Source: Cohnella nanjingensis (GTDB lineage: Bacteria; Bacillota; Bacilli; Paenibacillales; Paenibacillaceae). From it: a stretch of 64,000 nt of DNA. Below are positions 50,908-59,820 of this stretch, in pieces. Each line of letters begins with the position of its first letter. The first letter of the stretch is position 1. The DNA lies in the NCBI RefSeq assembly GCF_014212125.1, contig NZ_JACJVP010000023.1, positions 47,775 through 111,774 of the forward strand, given 5' to 3'. The notes under the pieces are model-generated. The model saw only the letters and a list, made by a program, of their open reading frames with translations, had not been told where the DNA came from and searched no databases. The position numbers were made by a program, and so were the translations under genes.

Positions 50908-51909
50908 TTAAGCCTCCTCGTGTTGGGCGTGCGTCTTGGGGGGATAGGATGCAATGTCGGCCGTGCCGTCCAGATGAATGACGCGGTAGGAGGGAACGCC
51001 TGCGCGTACGCTCACCCACAGGATGAGGTTCTCGTCGCCCCGGCCGTTGCCGTGTCCATGTCCGCCGGTCCGTCCCAGCTGGATATGGTGCTGATGACCG
51101 TTCGCCGTATACTCCATCGAATGAAGGTGACCGGCGAACATCGTATAAGGGCGGTCTCCCAGCATCTCCAGAAGCCTGGCGTATTGCGGATGATTGTCGG
51201 ACTTCCAGCCCGGTTTGTGCATGTTCACGAACGTCCACTTGGCGTCGCGGTTGTCCTCGAGCAAGCGTCCGATGAAGTCCAGCTGCTCGTCGCCGATGGC
51301 CAGGTCGATCTTCGCCATGTCCTTCAACTGCTCAGGCGACAATTGGCTCATGATGTCCTGGAAAAACGCCTGCATATGGGCATCCGCGTTCGCCGGATCG
51401 CCCTGGACGTTCGCCGTTGCCCGCTTGATGATATCGATGAATGCGTCCGACAGCTCCATCGGCGGATCTTCGGTATTCAGGGTGACGAACAGGATATCGC
51501 CTAGGCGGAAGCCGTAATATTCGAAGCCTTTGCGTTCGCGCCACACGTCCCGCATCGTATCGTTGCCATAGTCGTGGTTGCCGACCGTGTGGAAGAACGG
51601 AAGACCGGTAGCCGCGATCTTGGCGTCGATGTCCTCCCACTCGGCTCTGGCGTCCTCGGCTTCTCTCCAATAGCCTTCGATGAGATCGCCGACGGAGATG
51701 ACGAAGTCCGGCTTCAAGTCCGCCAGCAGCGCGAGCGCGCCTTCGAACACGCCTGCCGTCGCCATGCCGCAGCGGTCGCCGACGACGGCGAAAGCGAAGT
51801 CGCCGCCCCCGACGTTCGGCCATTCGCCGAACCAGGGACGCTTGTCCGTCTGGAATCTCCGCTCGTCAAACCAAATGGCGTTGCTCCGCGCAATAGGTAA
51901 AGTGGTCAT
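50908..51909 (-). CDS. second metallophosphoesterase
   Basis: 333 residues, first gene of the operon. Calcineurin-like motifs: VVGDRCG (an altered first motif, D without the usual DxH), GDLIEG, GNHDYGN, NMHKPGWK and GHLHSMEY. The lack of the first histidine may alter one metal site. The long C-terminal region (HHIQLGRTGGHGHGNGRGDENLILWV) is of a type seen in uncharacterised phosphoesterases. GAGGAGC precedes the ATG. Together with its neighbour it gives this transporter operon two phosphodiesterases of different kinds. Confidence 0.85.
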   Translation of the reverse strand: MTTLPIARSNAIWFDERRFQTDKRPWFGEWPNVGGGDFAFAVVGDRCGMATAGVFEGALALLADLKPDFVISVGDLIEGYWREAEDARAEWEDIDAKIAATGLPFFHTVGNHDYGNDTMRDVWRERKGFEYYGFRLGDILFVTLNTEDPPMELSDAFIDIIKRATANVQGDPANADAHMQAFFQDIMSQLSPEQLKDMAKIDLAIGDEQLDFIGRLLEDNRDAKWTFVNMHKPGWKSDNHPQYARLLEMLGDRPYTMFAGHLHSMEYTANGHQHHIQLGRTGGHGHGNGRGDENLILWVSVRAGVPSYRVIHLDGTADIASYPPKTHAQHEEA

Positions 51910-52009
51910 TCGATCGCTCCTCTCGATTTGCCTGCCGATTCCTGTCCGATGTCCGACGAAGTGAGCGCTAAGTGCTCGTTAATGGCTTCACACAAGTAGT
52001 ATGCAGGTT

Positions 52010-52049
52010 GTATGTAAGTAGAATGTCAACGCTGGACTAATTGTATGTA
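52010..52049. promoter_or_regulatory. candidate operator and promoter of the phosphoesterase operon
   Basis: Two direct copies of TTGTATGTAA lie at about 52010 and 52040, 30 nt apart. On the minus strand a consensus -35 TTGACA sits between them (52024-52029). The remainder of the 345-nt region between 51909 and 52255 shows no gene. The paired sites next to a -35 suggest a repressor operator, perhaps for the adjacent GntR protein. Confidence 0.45.
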
Positions 52050-52254
52050 AACATTGCGAAGGCGCATTCGTATTTAGCCTGACATTCCCGAATTTAGAAA
52101 CGGCACCGCAACGCGAGCGGCTCGTACAAGCGTAAGTCGGGGATCTCCGGCAGCCGCCAGCGTGCGTCCTGTCAGGGCGACCGATCGGGTCCGCGGACAT
52201 GACGAAGACCGGGCAGCCTGAAGGCTCCCGGAGTTCGTCTATCCGTATTCGAAG

Positions 52255-52902
52255 TTAAATCACGCCGTTCATCACGAGCTGTTCGTACGTATCGGAGTAA
52301 TGCTCGAGGAGGACCGTCTTGGCTCGCTCGATGTCGCCTTCCTGGAGCGCGCCGAAGACCCGCTCGTTCGTCCCGATCGATTTCTGCGGCTTGAATTGCG
52401 GGAACTGCTTGCGGTAAGAGACCATCTTGAACGTGAACTTGCCCCGGAACCGCTCGACGATCCGGATCATGTTCTCGTTGCGGATCGTTCGCAGGATCGT
52501 CTCGATGAAGGTCAGCGAATTGTCGTAATAGCCGAGCGTGTCTCCGTTGCGCGAAGCTTCCAGTTGGCGCCCCAAGCATTCGCCGAGGGTGTCCAGATCG
52601 AACTTCAGCTTCCGCTTGGCGGCCGTATCGAGCGCGAACAGCTGGAGAGAGACGAGGACTTCCAGCATCTCGCTAAAGTCGTGAAACGAAATCTCTTTGA
52701 CCAGAACGCCCCGGCCTTTGTACGATTCCACGAGTCCTTCGTCTTCCAGCTGCGAGATCGCGGCGCGAATCGGCGTGCGGCTCATGCCGAGCTCGCCGGC
52801 CAGCTCGTTCTCGGACAGCATTCGCCCCGGCATATAGTCCGCGCGTACGATCCGATTCCAAATTTCGCGGTAAGCAGTCGTTTCCAGTGATAGGGTGGAC
52901 AT
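52255..52902 (-). CDS. GntR-family regulator (FCD type)
   Basis: 215 residues. The winged helix-turn-helix (about 5-75) contains GRMLSENELAGELGMSRTPIRAAISQLEDEGLVE, a very clear GntR signature. The rest is an all-helical FCD effector domain with the metal-binding-like DxxxH/H pattern only partly visible. It is encoded 345 nt upstream of the phosphoesterase-transporter operon on the same strand, and probably represses it in absence of an acidic or phosphorylated ligand. The ligand is unknown. Confidence 0.92.
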   Translation of the reverse strand: MSTLSLETTAYREIWNRIVRADYMPGRMLSENELAGELGMSRTPIRAAISQLEDEGLVESYKGRGVLVKEISFHDFSEMLEVLVSLQLFALDTAAKRKLKFDLDTLGECLGRQLEASRNGDTLGYYDNSLTFIETILRTIRNENMIRIVERFRGKFTFKMVSYRKQFPQFKPQKSIGTNERVFGALQEGDIERAKTVLLEHYSDTYEQLVMNGVI

Positions 52903-52970
52903 CTGCGCACGATTCCTTTACCTTTTTGCAATCATCGTAACAAAATCGCGCCCGCTTGAAAAGCAAACGG

Positions 52971-53228
52971 TCATCCGAACGGCAGCCACTCGCGCAGCTG
53001 GGGGACGACGAGCAGGAGCAGACCCGCCGCCCCCATGAAGATCCCTTGAATCCGAATCAGCCATAGATTGTCCGATTCCGGCTCGCGGCTCGTCTCCCAG
53101 CGCCGCCCCTGGACGAGCCGCCAGACCGCGCGCGGATGCAGGACGACGAAGATCGCCGATCCGGTCCAGAACACGAGCGCCAGAGACAGCATCAGAGCCG
53201 CGGTATGCATGGATTGGGTCGTTGCCAT
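52971..53228 (-). CDS. small two-span membrane protein
   Basis: 85 residues with spans at about 10-28 (AALMLSLALVFWTGSAIFVVL) and 62-78 (GIFMGAAGLLLLVVPQL) joined by a basic cytosolic loop (RAVWRLVQGRRWETSRE). No family recognised with certainty; it resembles short YjgN/DUF6199-like proteins of Bacilli. GAGGGGG precedes the ATG. It stands alone between the GntR and GDSL genes. Function unknown. Confidence 0.6.
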   Translation of the reverse strand: MATTQSMHTAALMLSLALVFWTGSAIFVVLHPRAVWRLVQGRRWETSREPESDNLWLIRIQGIFMGAAGLLLLVVPQLREWLPFG

Positions 53229-53424
53229 GGCGCACCCCCTCGAATGATGGTTGCGTCGATTCCATCTCTAATCTATCTATGTTGCCGCGCATCGGAATGT
53301 GCCAATTAATCCCCCTTACATTAACAAATATAGGGAGGATATGCCATCCCTTTCATCGAAGAAAAAATAGAGTAAGCGCCTGCGTACAACCGCACGACGT
53401 CCATCGTCTCTGGAGGTGTTGTCC

Positions 53425-54585
53425 GTGAACCGTTGGAACGTTTCCGCTATTATCGTTGCTTGTCTTTGCCTTGCTTATCTGTTCGGAGCAGCGGCCAGAG
53501 AAGAGCGCTCCTCGCTGCCGAAGGCGGCGGCTGCGCCGCTCCCCTCCGCCGCTCCGGCAACCAAGACGCTATATGAGAAACTGCGGGCCGGGGAAGTGGT
53601 GCGTTATCAGATTATCGGCGACAGTATTGGCCAGAGCGACGGAAAGCTCGACAAGCCCGGCGACGTCTGGTACTCGCGGTTAAGCGGGATACTGAACGAG
53701 AAGTACGACACGGCCGCGTTCTTCTCCCGCCTCCTGACGACGCCCGGCGGAATCGCCTTGGGCGGGTGGATCGATTACATCACCGCCGCTCCGGCAGACT
53801 CAGATCCCGATCTGTTCGTCCTCTGCTTCGGACAGAACGACCAGGGCACGCCTGTCTCGGCATTCGGCGCCAGCTATGAGGCGCTGGTCCGGCGGTTGAA
53901 GTCCGACTATCCCCATGCGGAGATCGTCACGCTGATCGAGAGCAGCCTGTCCCTGCCGGAATATGCCGAACGGATCCGGAAGATCTCCGCTTATTACGGA
54001 CTGCTCCCGGTCGACACGCGAACGGCGTTCAAGGCATCCGGCGTCCCGTACGCTTCCTTGACCGCGGACGGCGTGCACCCGAATAGCGCCGGATACGCGC
54101 TGTACGCCAACGCGATTGCGGAAGCGATCGACTCGCGAATCCGGATGCCGGAAGCGATTCGGCCGCTGCCGGCCTCCCCGCTGTACGCGGATGCCGCTGC
54201 ATTCGCATCCGGCCGACGTCAGTCCGACTGGACCCGGGCGAACGGCTTCGACGTCGACGAGCATGGACTGGCGACGGGGATGGCGGGAGATACGATCGCG
54301 CAATCCTTCGTCGGGCCCCTGCTCGGCATCGAAACGCTGGCCGATCCGGACGGCGGAGACTTCAAGGTCTACGTAGACGGCAAGCTGGCGGCCACGCTCG
54401 GGAATCATTGCCCCTTCCCGGTCGACTGGGAGAAGTACGTCTCCCATACGCTGAGCGAAGGCGCCCATACGGTCGAGATCGAAGCGTCGAGCGGAACGGT
54501 GAAGATCAAGAGCATCATCGTGAGCGGCAACGGCGAACAGGCGGAGCCGAATGAACGGTCCGCCGATGAAGCGATGAATCTATAA
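53425..54585 (+). CDS. secreted or anchored SGNH/GDSL hydrolase
   Basis: 386 residues. The GTG at 53425 has GGAGG eight bases upstream. An N-terminal hydrophobic segment (6-24) is a signal anchor. The SGNH fold has GDS (S67), GQND (136-139) and the catalytic dyad D215/H218 in DGVHPN. A ~130-residue C-terminal beta-sandwich-like domain (FKVYVDGKLAATLG, SHTLSEGAHTVEIEASSGTVKIKSIIV) likely binds polysaccharide. Such enzymes deacetylate cell-wall or extracellular polysaccharides; substrate unknown. It is monocistronic. Confidence 0.88.
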   Translation: MNRWNVSAIIVACLCLAYLFGAAAREERSSLPKAAAAPLPSAAPATKTLYEKLRAGEVVRYQIIGDSIGQSDGKLDKPGDVWYSRLSGILNEKYDTAAFFSRLLTTPGGIALGGWIDYITAAPADSDPDLFVLCFGQNDQGTPVSAFGASYEALVRRLKSDYPHAEIVTLIESSLSLPEYAERIRKISAYYGLLPVDTRTAFKASGVPYASLTADGVHPNSAGYALYANAIAEAIDSRIRMPEAIRPLPASPLYADAAAFASGRRQSDWTRANGFDVDEHGLATGMAGDTIAQSFVGPLLGIETLADPDGGDFKVYVDGKLAATLGNHCPFPVDWEKYVSHTLSEGAHTVEIEASSGTVKIKSIIVSGNGEQAEPNERSADEAMNL

Positions 54586-54766
54586 TTCTTCGGGGTAGCT
54601 TCCCTGATAGATCTGCATCCAATGCGGCGCGTCCGCGAGCGGATCGAAACCGAACTTGGCATATAGGCCCGCAGCATCCGAAGTGACCAAGAGGAACCGG
54701 CGCAGGCCCTGCAGATCGGGATGGGCCATGATGGCCTCCATCAGCCGGCCTAAGCTTTCATATCCA
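54580..54766 (-). pseudogene. 3' remnant of a GNAT acetyltransferase gene
   Basis: A minus-strand frame ending at TAG (54580-54582) encodes about 60 codons of a clear GNAT C-terminus: an RTGIGYES acetyl-CoA loop, GRLMEAIMAHPDLQGLRRF, then VTSDAAGLYAKFGFDPL. The N-terminal half with its first strands is missing. The frame runs into the end of the MBL-fold gene in another frame and has no usable start. It is therefore a truncated gene, probably after a deletion that joined it to the MBL gene. Confidence 0.75.
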
Positions 54767-55504
54767 ATCCCCGTCCTTCGGAAGACGTACCCGTTCCGAG
54801 AGATCCGCCGCGATCAGCGCCGCGCGAAGGTCGTCCCGGGTGACGAGGCAGTGATTGATCGCCTCCATGTGGACGGCGACGACTTGCATGGCCGGATCGG
54901 TCCGGCTGACGGCGATCACGTCCTCGGGCGTCATCGTGATCGGATCGCCCTCCAGGAACCGGGCGCCGCCCGCATTGACGACGGTCCAATCCGGACGATG
55001 CGCCGCCAGGGCCGCTTCGACCTCCGGGCACCATATCGTATCTCCCGCGATATATAACGTCGGTTCTCCGGCTGCGCGCAGCACGAACCCCGAGACGGGG
55101 CCCATCCGCTCCCCGATCGCGCCGGTGCCGTGCCGTCCGCCGGTACGCGTCGCCGTAACGCCGTCCACCGTCAGCGTATCCGGCACCGGCGTCGCGTTCG
55201 CGAAGCCTTGGCCGCGCAGCGCTTCCTCGTCTTCCGGCTGACAGAGGAGCCGCAGGTCGCGGGAGAAGAACGCGGCGGCGGCGGCATCCCAATGGTCCGG
55301 ATGGCGATGCGTCACGATCAGAAGATCGGCAGCGGCCAGCTCGCCGGCCGGGACCGGCAGCGGGACGAGCGGATTGTTCCGCGCGTTCGGGCTGTTCTGG
55401 ATCGGCGGGTTCGCTCCCGCGTCCGACAGCATGGGGTCGACGACGATCCGAAGACCTCCGTATTCGATCCATAACGTGGCGTTGCGAATCAGGCGCAATT
55501 TCAT
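54758..55504 (-). CDS. MBL-fold metal-dependent hydrolase
   Basis: 248 residues, cytosolic. The metallo-beta-lactamase motif THRHPDHWD is at about residue 85, with later ligands AGDTIWCPE and HMEAINH. It fits the UlaG/YtnP-like or phosphodiesterase/lactonase group, but no activity can be assigned. GAAGGAG precedes the ATG. Its last codons overlap the remnant of an acetyltransferase gene in another frame, so the C-terminus may have been altered; the DGDWI end still looks normal for the family. Divergent from the Lrp-type gene. Confidence 0.88.
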   Translation of the reverse strand: MKLRLIRNATLWIEYGGLRIVVDPMLSDAGANPPIQNSPNARNNPLVPLPVPAGELAAADLLIVTHRHPDHWDAAAAAFFSRDLRLLCQPEDEEALRGQGFANATPVPDTLTVDGVTATRTGGRHGTGAIGERMGPVSGFVLRAAGEPTLYIAGDTIWCPEVEAALAAHRPDWTVVNAGGARFLEGDPITMTPEDVIAVSRTDPAMQVVAVHMEAINHCLVTRDDLRAALIAADLSERVRLPKDGDWI

Positions 55505-55671
55505 GACGCACTCTCCTTCTCGGGCCGGTATTCATTGCCGGTGTACCTTTTGATACAATGGTACAAGAAAAACGACTCCCGCGGGAATCGTCCGATGAAA
55601 GAAAAAGCCCGCTCCGGCTTTCACCATGAAACGAAAGAACGGAATGGAGCGCTCGGGAGAGAATAAACGCC

Positions 55672-56103
55672 ATGATCGAATATGCGCCTGACGAGATCGA
55701 CCTGCTCATCTTGAACAGCCTGCGGGAGAACGCCACCCGCTCCCACAAAGAGATCGGCCAGCTGGTCCACCTGACCGGGCAAGCGGTCGGCGCGCGCGTG
55801 CGCCGGCTGGAGGACGCCGGCATCATCGAAGGCTACACCGTACGCGTCCGGGAGGAGCGATTGGGCGCCCCCGCCCAGTTGGCGCTGGTGACGGTGTTCA
55901 TGCATCCGACTTCCTCCCACCAGACGTTCCAGCGCTTCCTGCGCGAGGACGACCGGGTCGAGGAAGCGCAGCGCGTCAGCGGCGAGGGCTGCTACTGGCT
56001 GCGGGTGCGCACGCAGGATCACGCCGACTTGAACCGGTTCCTCGACGACCTGCTCCGCTTCGGCAATTACCGCTGCAGCCTGTCGACCGCCCGGATCAAG
56101 TAA
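55672..56103 (+). CDS. Lrp/AsnC-family transcriptional regulator
   Basis: 143 residues. Residues 5-65 form the Lrp helix-turn-helix (DEIDLLILNSLRENATRSHKEIGQLVHLTGQAV), and residues 68-143 the RAM ligand-binding domain with VSGEGCYWLRVRTQDHADLNRFLDDLL. Octameric regulators of this family respond to amino acids. GGGAGAG precedes the ATG. It is divergent from the MBL-fold gene, a typical target arrangement. Effector unknown. Confidence 0.92.
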   Translation: MIEYAPDEIDLLILNSLRENATRSHKEIGQLVHLTGQAVGARVRRLEDAGIIEGYTVRVREERLGAPAQLALVTVFMHPTSSHQTFQRFLREDDRVEEAQRVSGEGCYWLRVRTQDHADLNRFLDDLLRFGNYRCSLSTARIK

Positions 56104-56146
56104 GCCGCGCTGCTCCCCGCCCGCCAACCGCTCCGACGCCCGTCCG

Positions 56147-57097
56147 TTACTGCAGCTGGCGAAACGTGCAGTCAGCGGACGCCGCGTCGACGAACGCTTG
56201 GAGGACGGGCTGGCGCAGCGTGCCGCCTTCGGTCCACTCGAGATAGTTCACCTTCACGGCCCGTTCGCCGGGCCGGATCCACACCGCTTCCCGCTCCCGC
56301 TCCACCCGGTTCTTGAACGGGCGAGCCGCCGTGCGCATCTCCGCGAGCGCCTCGGTCAGAGCGCGGTAATCGGCGTATGTTAGCTTGCCCGCCCCCGCAT
56401 GACCGATATAGTGCAGATCCCCCGCCTCGTCGTATAAGCCCAGCAGCAGCGCGTTCACCGTCCCGTCGCGGAGCGTCACGCCGCCTACCGCCGCCGTCAA
56501 GTCGCGGATCACTTTTTTCTTCCGCCAACGCTTATCCTTGCCCCCGATCGCGTAGATGCTGTTCAGATCCTTGGCGACGACGCCCTCCATCCGGTGGGCG
56601 CGCATGACGTCGAACAGCGCTTCGGGGTCGCTCGTATTCGCGACCGCCTGCACTTGGGCATGGGGACGCAGCACCTGCTCCAGGAGCGCTTGCCGTTCCC
56701 GCAGGGGCAGGTCCACCGTCCATCTTCCGTTCGCGAACAGCACGTCGAATACCATATAAGTTACCGGGACCGCGTCGATCGCCCGCTGGATGCTGTCGGT
56801 TTTCCGCAGGCTCTCCCTGCGCATGACCTCGTGGAATGAAGGCCGCGCGCGGTCGAAGGCGATGAACTCCCCGTCGAGAATGACGGAAGAAGCCTCGACG
56901 AAGTCGGGCGCGTGCGTCAACTCGGGATACTGCGCGGTGCGGTCGTTCAAGCGGCGGTTGACGAGCCGGGTATGGACGCCGTCGTAATACGTCAGCATGC
57001 GGACGCCGTCCCATTTGATCTGCGCGGTCCACGCTCCGCCGGCGGGCAAGCGGTCGGCCGTCACCGGCTCGAACGGGTGCACGGGTCTCATCTCCAT
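56147..57097 (-). CDS. ATP-dependent DNA ligase domain of the NHEJ system
   Basis: 316 residues, a stand-alone LigD-type ligase. The adenylated lysine is K28 in KWDGVR, followed by E77 in DGEF, FDVL (117-120), EGVVAKD (171-177) and a C-terminal OB fold. It seals breaks prepared by Ku and the NHEJ polymerase. GGAGGAGG precedes the ATG. It is divergent from the polymerase gene with 92 nt between starts. In Bacillus subtilis both activities sit in one LigD polypeptide, so this is a split arrangement. Confidence 0.92.
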   Translation of the reverse strand: MEMRPVHPFEPVTADRLPAGGAWTAQIKWDGVRMLTYYDGVHTRLVNRRLNDRTAQYPELTHAPDFVEASSVILDGEFIAFDRARPSFHEVMRRESLRKTDSIQRAIDAVPVTYMVFDVLFANGRWTVDLPLRERQALLEQVLRPHAQVQAVANTSDPEALFDVMRAHRMEGVVAKDLNSIYAIGGKDKRWRKKKVIRDLTAAVGGVTLRDGTVNALLLGLYDEAGDLHYIGHAGAGKLTYADYRALTEALAEMRTAARPFKNRVEREREAVWIRPGERAVKVNYLEWTEGGTLRQPVLQAFVDAASADCTFRQLQ

Positions 57098-57189
57098 GCG
57101 GGCTCCTCCTCCGTATTGCGAATGGTAACGCGAGAAAGTGGAAACCTAAGCCGATTAACGCGCAACGCACCTTACAAGGAGGAATGAAC

Positions 57190-58086
57190 ATGGCGCCGGC
57201 GGCGCAAACCCCCGTCATCTTGCGGCTTGGAGAGCAGGAGCTGACCGTCTCCCATCCCGAGAAACCGCTCTGGCCGGATGCAGGCATCACGAAGCTCCAA
57301 TACGTTCAGACATTGGCGCAGTTGGCTCCTTATATGCTGCCCCATTGCGAGAATCGCTACTTAACGACGATTCGCCATCCCGAAGGCGTAGGCGGCACTT
57401 CCTTCTATCAGAAAAACGCTCCCCAGCCGACGCCGTCCTACGTTCGGACCGCGATGGAGGGAAGCATCCGGTATGTCGTGCTCGATTCCTTGCCTGCCTT
57501 GCTCTGGATGGGCAGCTTGTACGCGCTGGAATTCCACGTGTCCTGCGAGCGGATCGGCGAGCCGCTGCCGGACCGGTGGATTCTCGACATCGACCCGTCG
57601 CTGGAAGAGGAGCCGCGGATCATGGAGGCGGCCGCCGCCGTCGGCGAACTGCTGCATTCGCTCGGTCTCGAAGCTGTGCCGAAGACGTCCGGGGCGACGG
57701 GCGTGCAGGTCGTCATGCCGATCGTCCGAGGTCCGACCTATGACCAACTTCGGTCGTTCGGCAAGTTCGTCTCGGAATATCTGGCCGCCAAATATCCAGG
57801 CTTGTTCACGGTCGCCCGCTTCAAGAAGGAGCGAGGCACGCTGATCTACCTCGATTATCTGCAGCATCACCCGGGCCGTACGCTCGCAGCCCCGTATACG
57901 CCGCGCGCCAGGCCCGGCGCGCCGGTCTCCACTCCGCTCACGTGGGCGGAGATCGGCCGGAATCCGAAGCCGACCGACTTTCACTTGCTGAACATCGTTC
58001 AGCGCGTGAATGATCGGGGCGACCTGATCGCGCAGCTGCAGCCGCAGAACCTGGAAGCGGTCCTGCGGCAGATCAAGACGCTGTAG
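57190..58086 (+). CDS. ligD: LigD-type NHEJ primase-polymerase
   Basis: 298 residues, an archaeo-eukaryotic primase-like polymerase that fills gaps at Ku-bound ends and prefers ribonucleotides in known members. Catalytic D133 and D135 in LDIDP, the KTSGATG loop (165-171; usual family KTSGSKG) and third aspartate D222 in YLDYLQ are present. The start at 57190 has AAGGAGG seven bases upstream; an ATG two codons earlier overlaps that site. It is the divergent partner of the ligase gene. No nuclease (3'-phosphoesterase) domain is present in either gene. Confidence 0.92.
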   Translation: MAPAAQTPVILRLGEQELTVSHPEKPLWPDAGITKLQYVQTLAQLAPYMLPHCENRYLTTIRHPEGVGGTSFYQKNAPQPTPSYVRTAMEGSIRYVVLDSLPALLWMGSLYALEFHVSCERIGEPLPDRWILDIDPSLEEEPRIMEAAAAVGELLHSLGLEAVPKTSGATGVQVVMPIVRGPTYDQLRSFGKFVSEYLAAKYPGLFTVARFKKERGTLIYLDYLQHHPGRTLAAPYTPRARPGAPVSTPLTWAEIGRNPKPTDFHLLNIVQRVNDRGDLIAQLQPQNLEAVLRQIKTL

Positions 58087-58183
58087 TCGTCGTGCCGCCC
58101 TGACAGGGCCGCCGAAGACGGATGCCGCCCTGACGGCGGCTGCCGTATACGGGATGCAGCTTAACCTAAGCCGCCCTCCGGGC

Positions 58184-59611
58184 CTAGAGCAGCGGCGACA
58201 GCATGCGGCAGAGCGCCTCCGCCACCTTGCGTTTGCGCGGACGCTTGCGGAAGGTGGACAGCTCCAGCTCCCTGCTGTCCTTCAAGTCCTGAAGGAAATC
58301 CTCCTCCAGCGTCGCGATCGCATCCGGATGATACAGAATGGCGTTCGTCTCGAAGTTGCTGAAGAAGCTGCGCAAGTCCATATTCGCCGTGCCTACCGAA
58401 GCCAGCAAATGGTCCACGATGACCACCTTGGCGTGAATGAAGCCGCGTTCGTACTGCCAGAACCGGATGCCGCTGCTCATCATCTCGTCCACGTAGGACA
58501 TCGTAGCCGCATGCACGAGGTGCGTATCCGGGATGAGCGGCACGATCAAGCGCACATCCACCCCGCTCAGCGCGGCCGTCTTCAGCGCCATCGCCAGGCC
58601 GGCGCTCGGTATGAAGTACGGCGTCGTGATCCAGATGCGCTCGTTCGCCGCCGCCAGCGAGGCGAACAGCGTCTCGTGAATCGCGTCGGCCCTCCGGTTC
58701 GGACCGCCGGCGACGATCTGCACCGGCTCGTCCCCCGCGCATTCGTGCATCGGCAGGAAGCGCGGATCGCTCGGACGCTCGTTGCTCGCCAGCTCCCAAT
58801 CCTTGAGGAAGACCTCCTGCAGGCCGTACACCGAATCTCCTTCAAGCTCCAGATGGGTATCCCGCCAGAATCCGAGGCGCGGATGCTTCCCCAGGTATTC
58901 GTCGCCGATATTGATGCCGCCCACGAACCCCTTGGTCCCGTCGACCACGAGTATTTTGCGGTGATTGCGATAGTTCATTCTTTTCTTCATGAACGTCGGA
59001 CGCAGCGGGAAAAAGCACGCGAACTCCGCGCCCGCTTCGGTCAACGGCTCGAAGTAGCTCGGCTTCAGCTTGTAGCTGCCGATGCCGTCGTACAGCAGGC
59101 GGACCTGGACGCCCGCCTTCGCCTTCTCGATGAGCGCCTGCCGGAACATCCGGCCGGTATCGTCGTCCCGGATAATATAAGAAGCGAAATGGATATGGTG
59201 CTGCGCGCCGCGGATCGCTTCCATCATCGCCACGTAGGCGGTCTTGGCGTTCGTCAGCACCCGCGACTTGTTGCAGCCGGTGATGGGCGCCGCCCCCGAT
59301 TTGCGAAGCGTGCGGAACAGCCTGTCCTGGTGCGTGAACGCCTCGCTGGGCAGATCGGAAGCCTGATTGACGATATGGCTCTTCTCCAGAATCTCCGCCC
59401 TGCGCTGCTCGTCCCATCCGCCTCGGCGTTTGACCTTCTGCCGTCTGCGGTATTCGTGCGCCAGGAAGTAATAGAGAATGAAGCCGACGATCGGGAACAA
59501 AAACAGAATGAACAACCACGCCATCGCATTCGCCGGACGGCGGTATTCGAGCACCAGAATGGTGCCCGCCTGAAAGACGAACACGAGCAGCGCGAGCAAC
59601 AACCACGACAC
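58184..59611 (-). CDS. cls: cardiolipin synthase
   Basis: 475 residues, normal for bacterial Cls. It joins two phosphatidylglycerols to cardiolipin at the membrane. Two N-terminal spans (3-20 and 30-50, LLLALLVFVFQAGTILVLEY and AMAWLFILFLFPIVGFILYYF) precede two phospholipase D motifs, HRKILVVDG with GGINIGDEYL, and HAKVVIVD with GTANMD. The GTG at 59611 is chosen because GGGGG lies seven bases upstream; the frame is open further but gives a non-native extension. Divergent from the M23 peptidase gene. Confidence 0.93.
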   Translation of the reverse strand: MSWLLLALLVFVFQAGTILVLEYRRPANAMAWLFILFLFPIVGFILYYFLAHEYRRRQKVKRRGGWDEQRRAEILEKSHIVNQASDLPSEAFTHQDRLFRTLRKSGAAPITGCNKSRVLTNAKTAYVAMMEAIRGAQHHIHFASYIIRDDDTGRMFRQALIEKAKAGVQVRLLYDGIGSYKLKPSYFEPLTEAGAEFACFFPLRPTFMKKRMNYRNHRKILVVDGTKGFVGGINIGDEYLGKHPRLGFWRDTHLELEGDSVYGLQEVFLKDWELASNERPSDPRFLPMHECAGDEPVQIVAGGPNRRADAIHETLFASLAAANERIWITTPYFIPSAGLAMALKTAALSGVDVRLIVPLIPDTHLVHAATMSYVDEMMSSGIRFWQYERGFIHAKVVIVDHLLASVGTANMDLRSFFSNFETNAILYHPDAIATLEEDFLQDLKDSRELELSTFRKRPRKRKVAEALCRMLSPLL

Positions 59612-59731
59612 CTGGTATCCCCCTTTTGAATCGACCTTCCGGGTTCTGTCTCTTCCCCCGTCTACTAGCTTGGTCGTGGAACGCGCCTTGCATACCCCGG
59701 CGTGCGGCCGGTACCTTGCGCAAAAATCCTT

Positions 59732-59740
59732 TGGTATGAT
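59732..59740 (+). promoter_or_regulatory. candidate extended -10 promoter of the M23-bactofilin operon
   Basis: TGGTATGAT fits an extended -10 element, 80 nt before the M23 peptidase ATG. No good -35 is at the right distance. The site lies within a small palindrome, TATGATCATA. Confidence 0.4.
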
Positions 59741-59820
59741 CATACCTTTTCAAGAATAAATAGCAAATAGGACGTTCCGCTCGCAACCTATACATAAGGC
59801 CCCGGCCGGAAGGAGAGACG

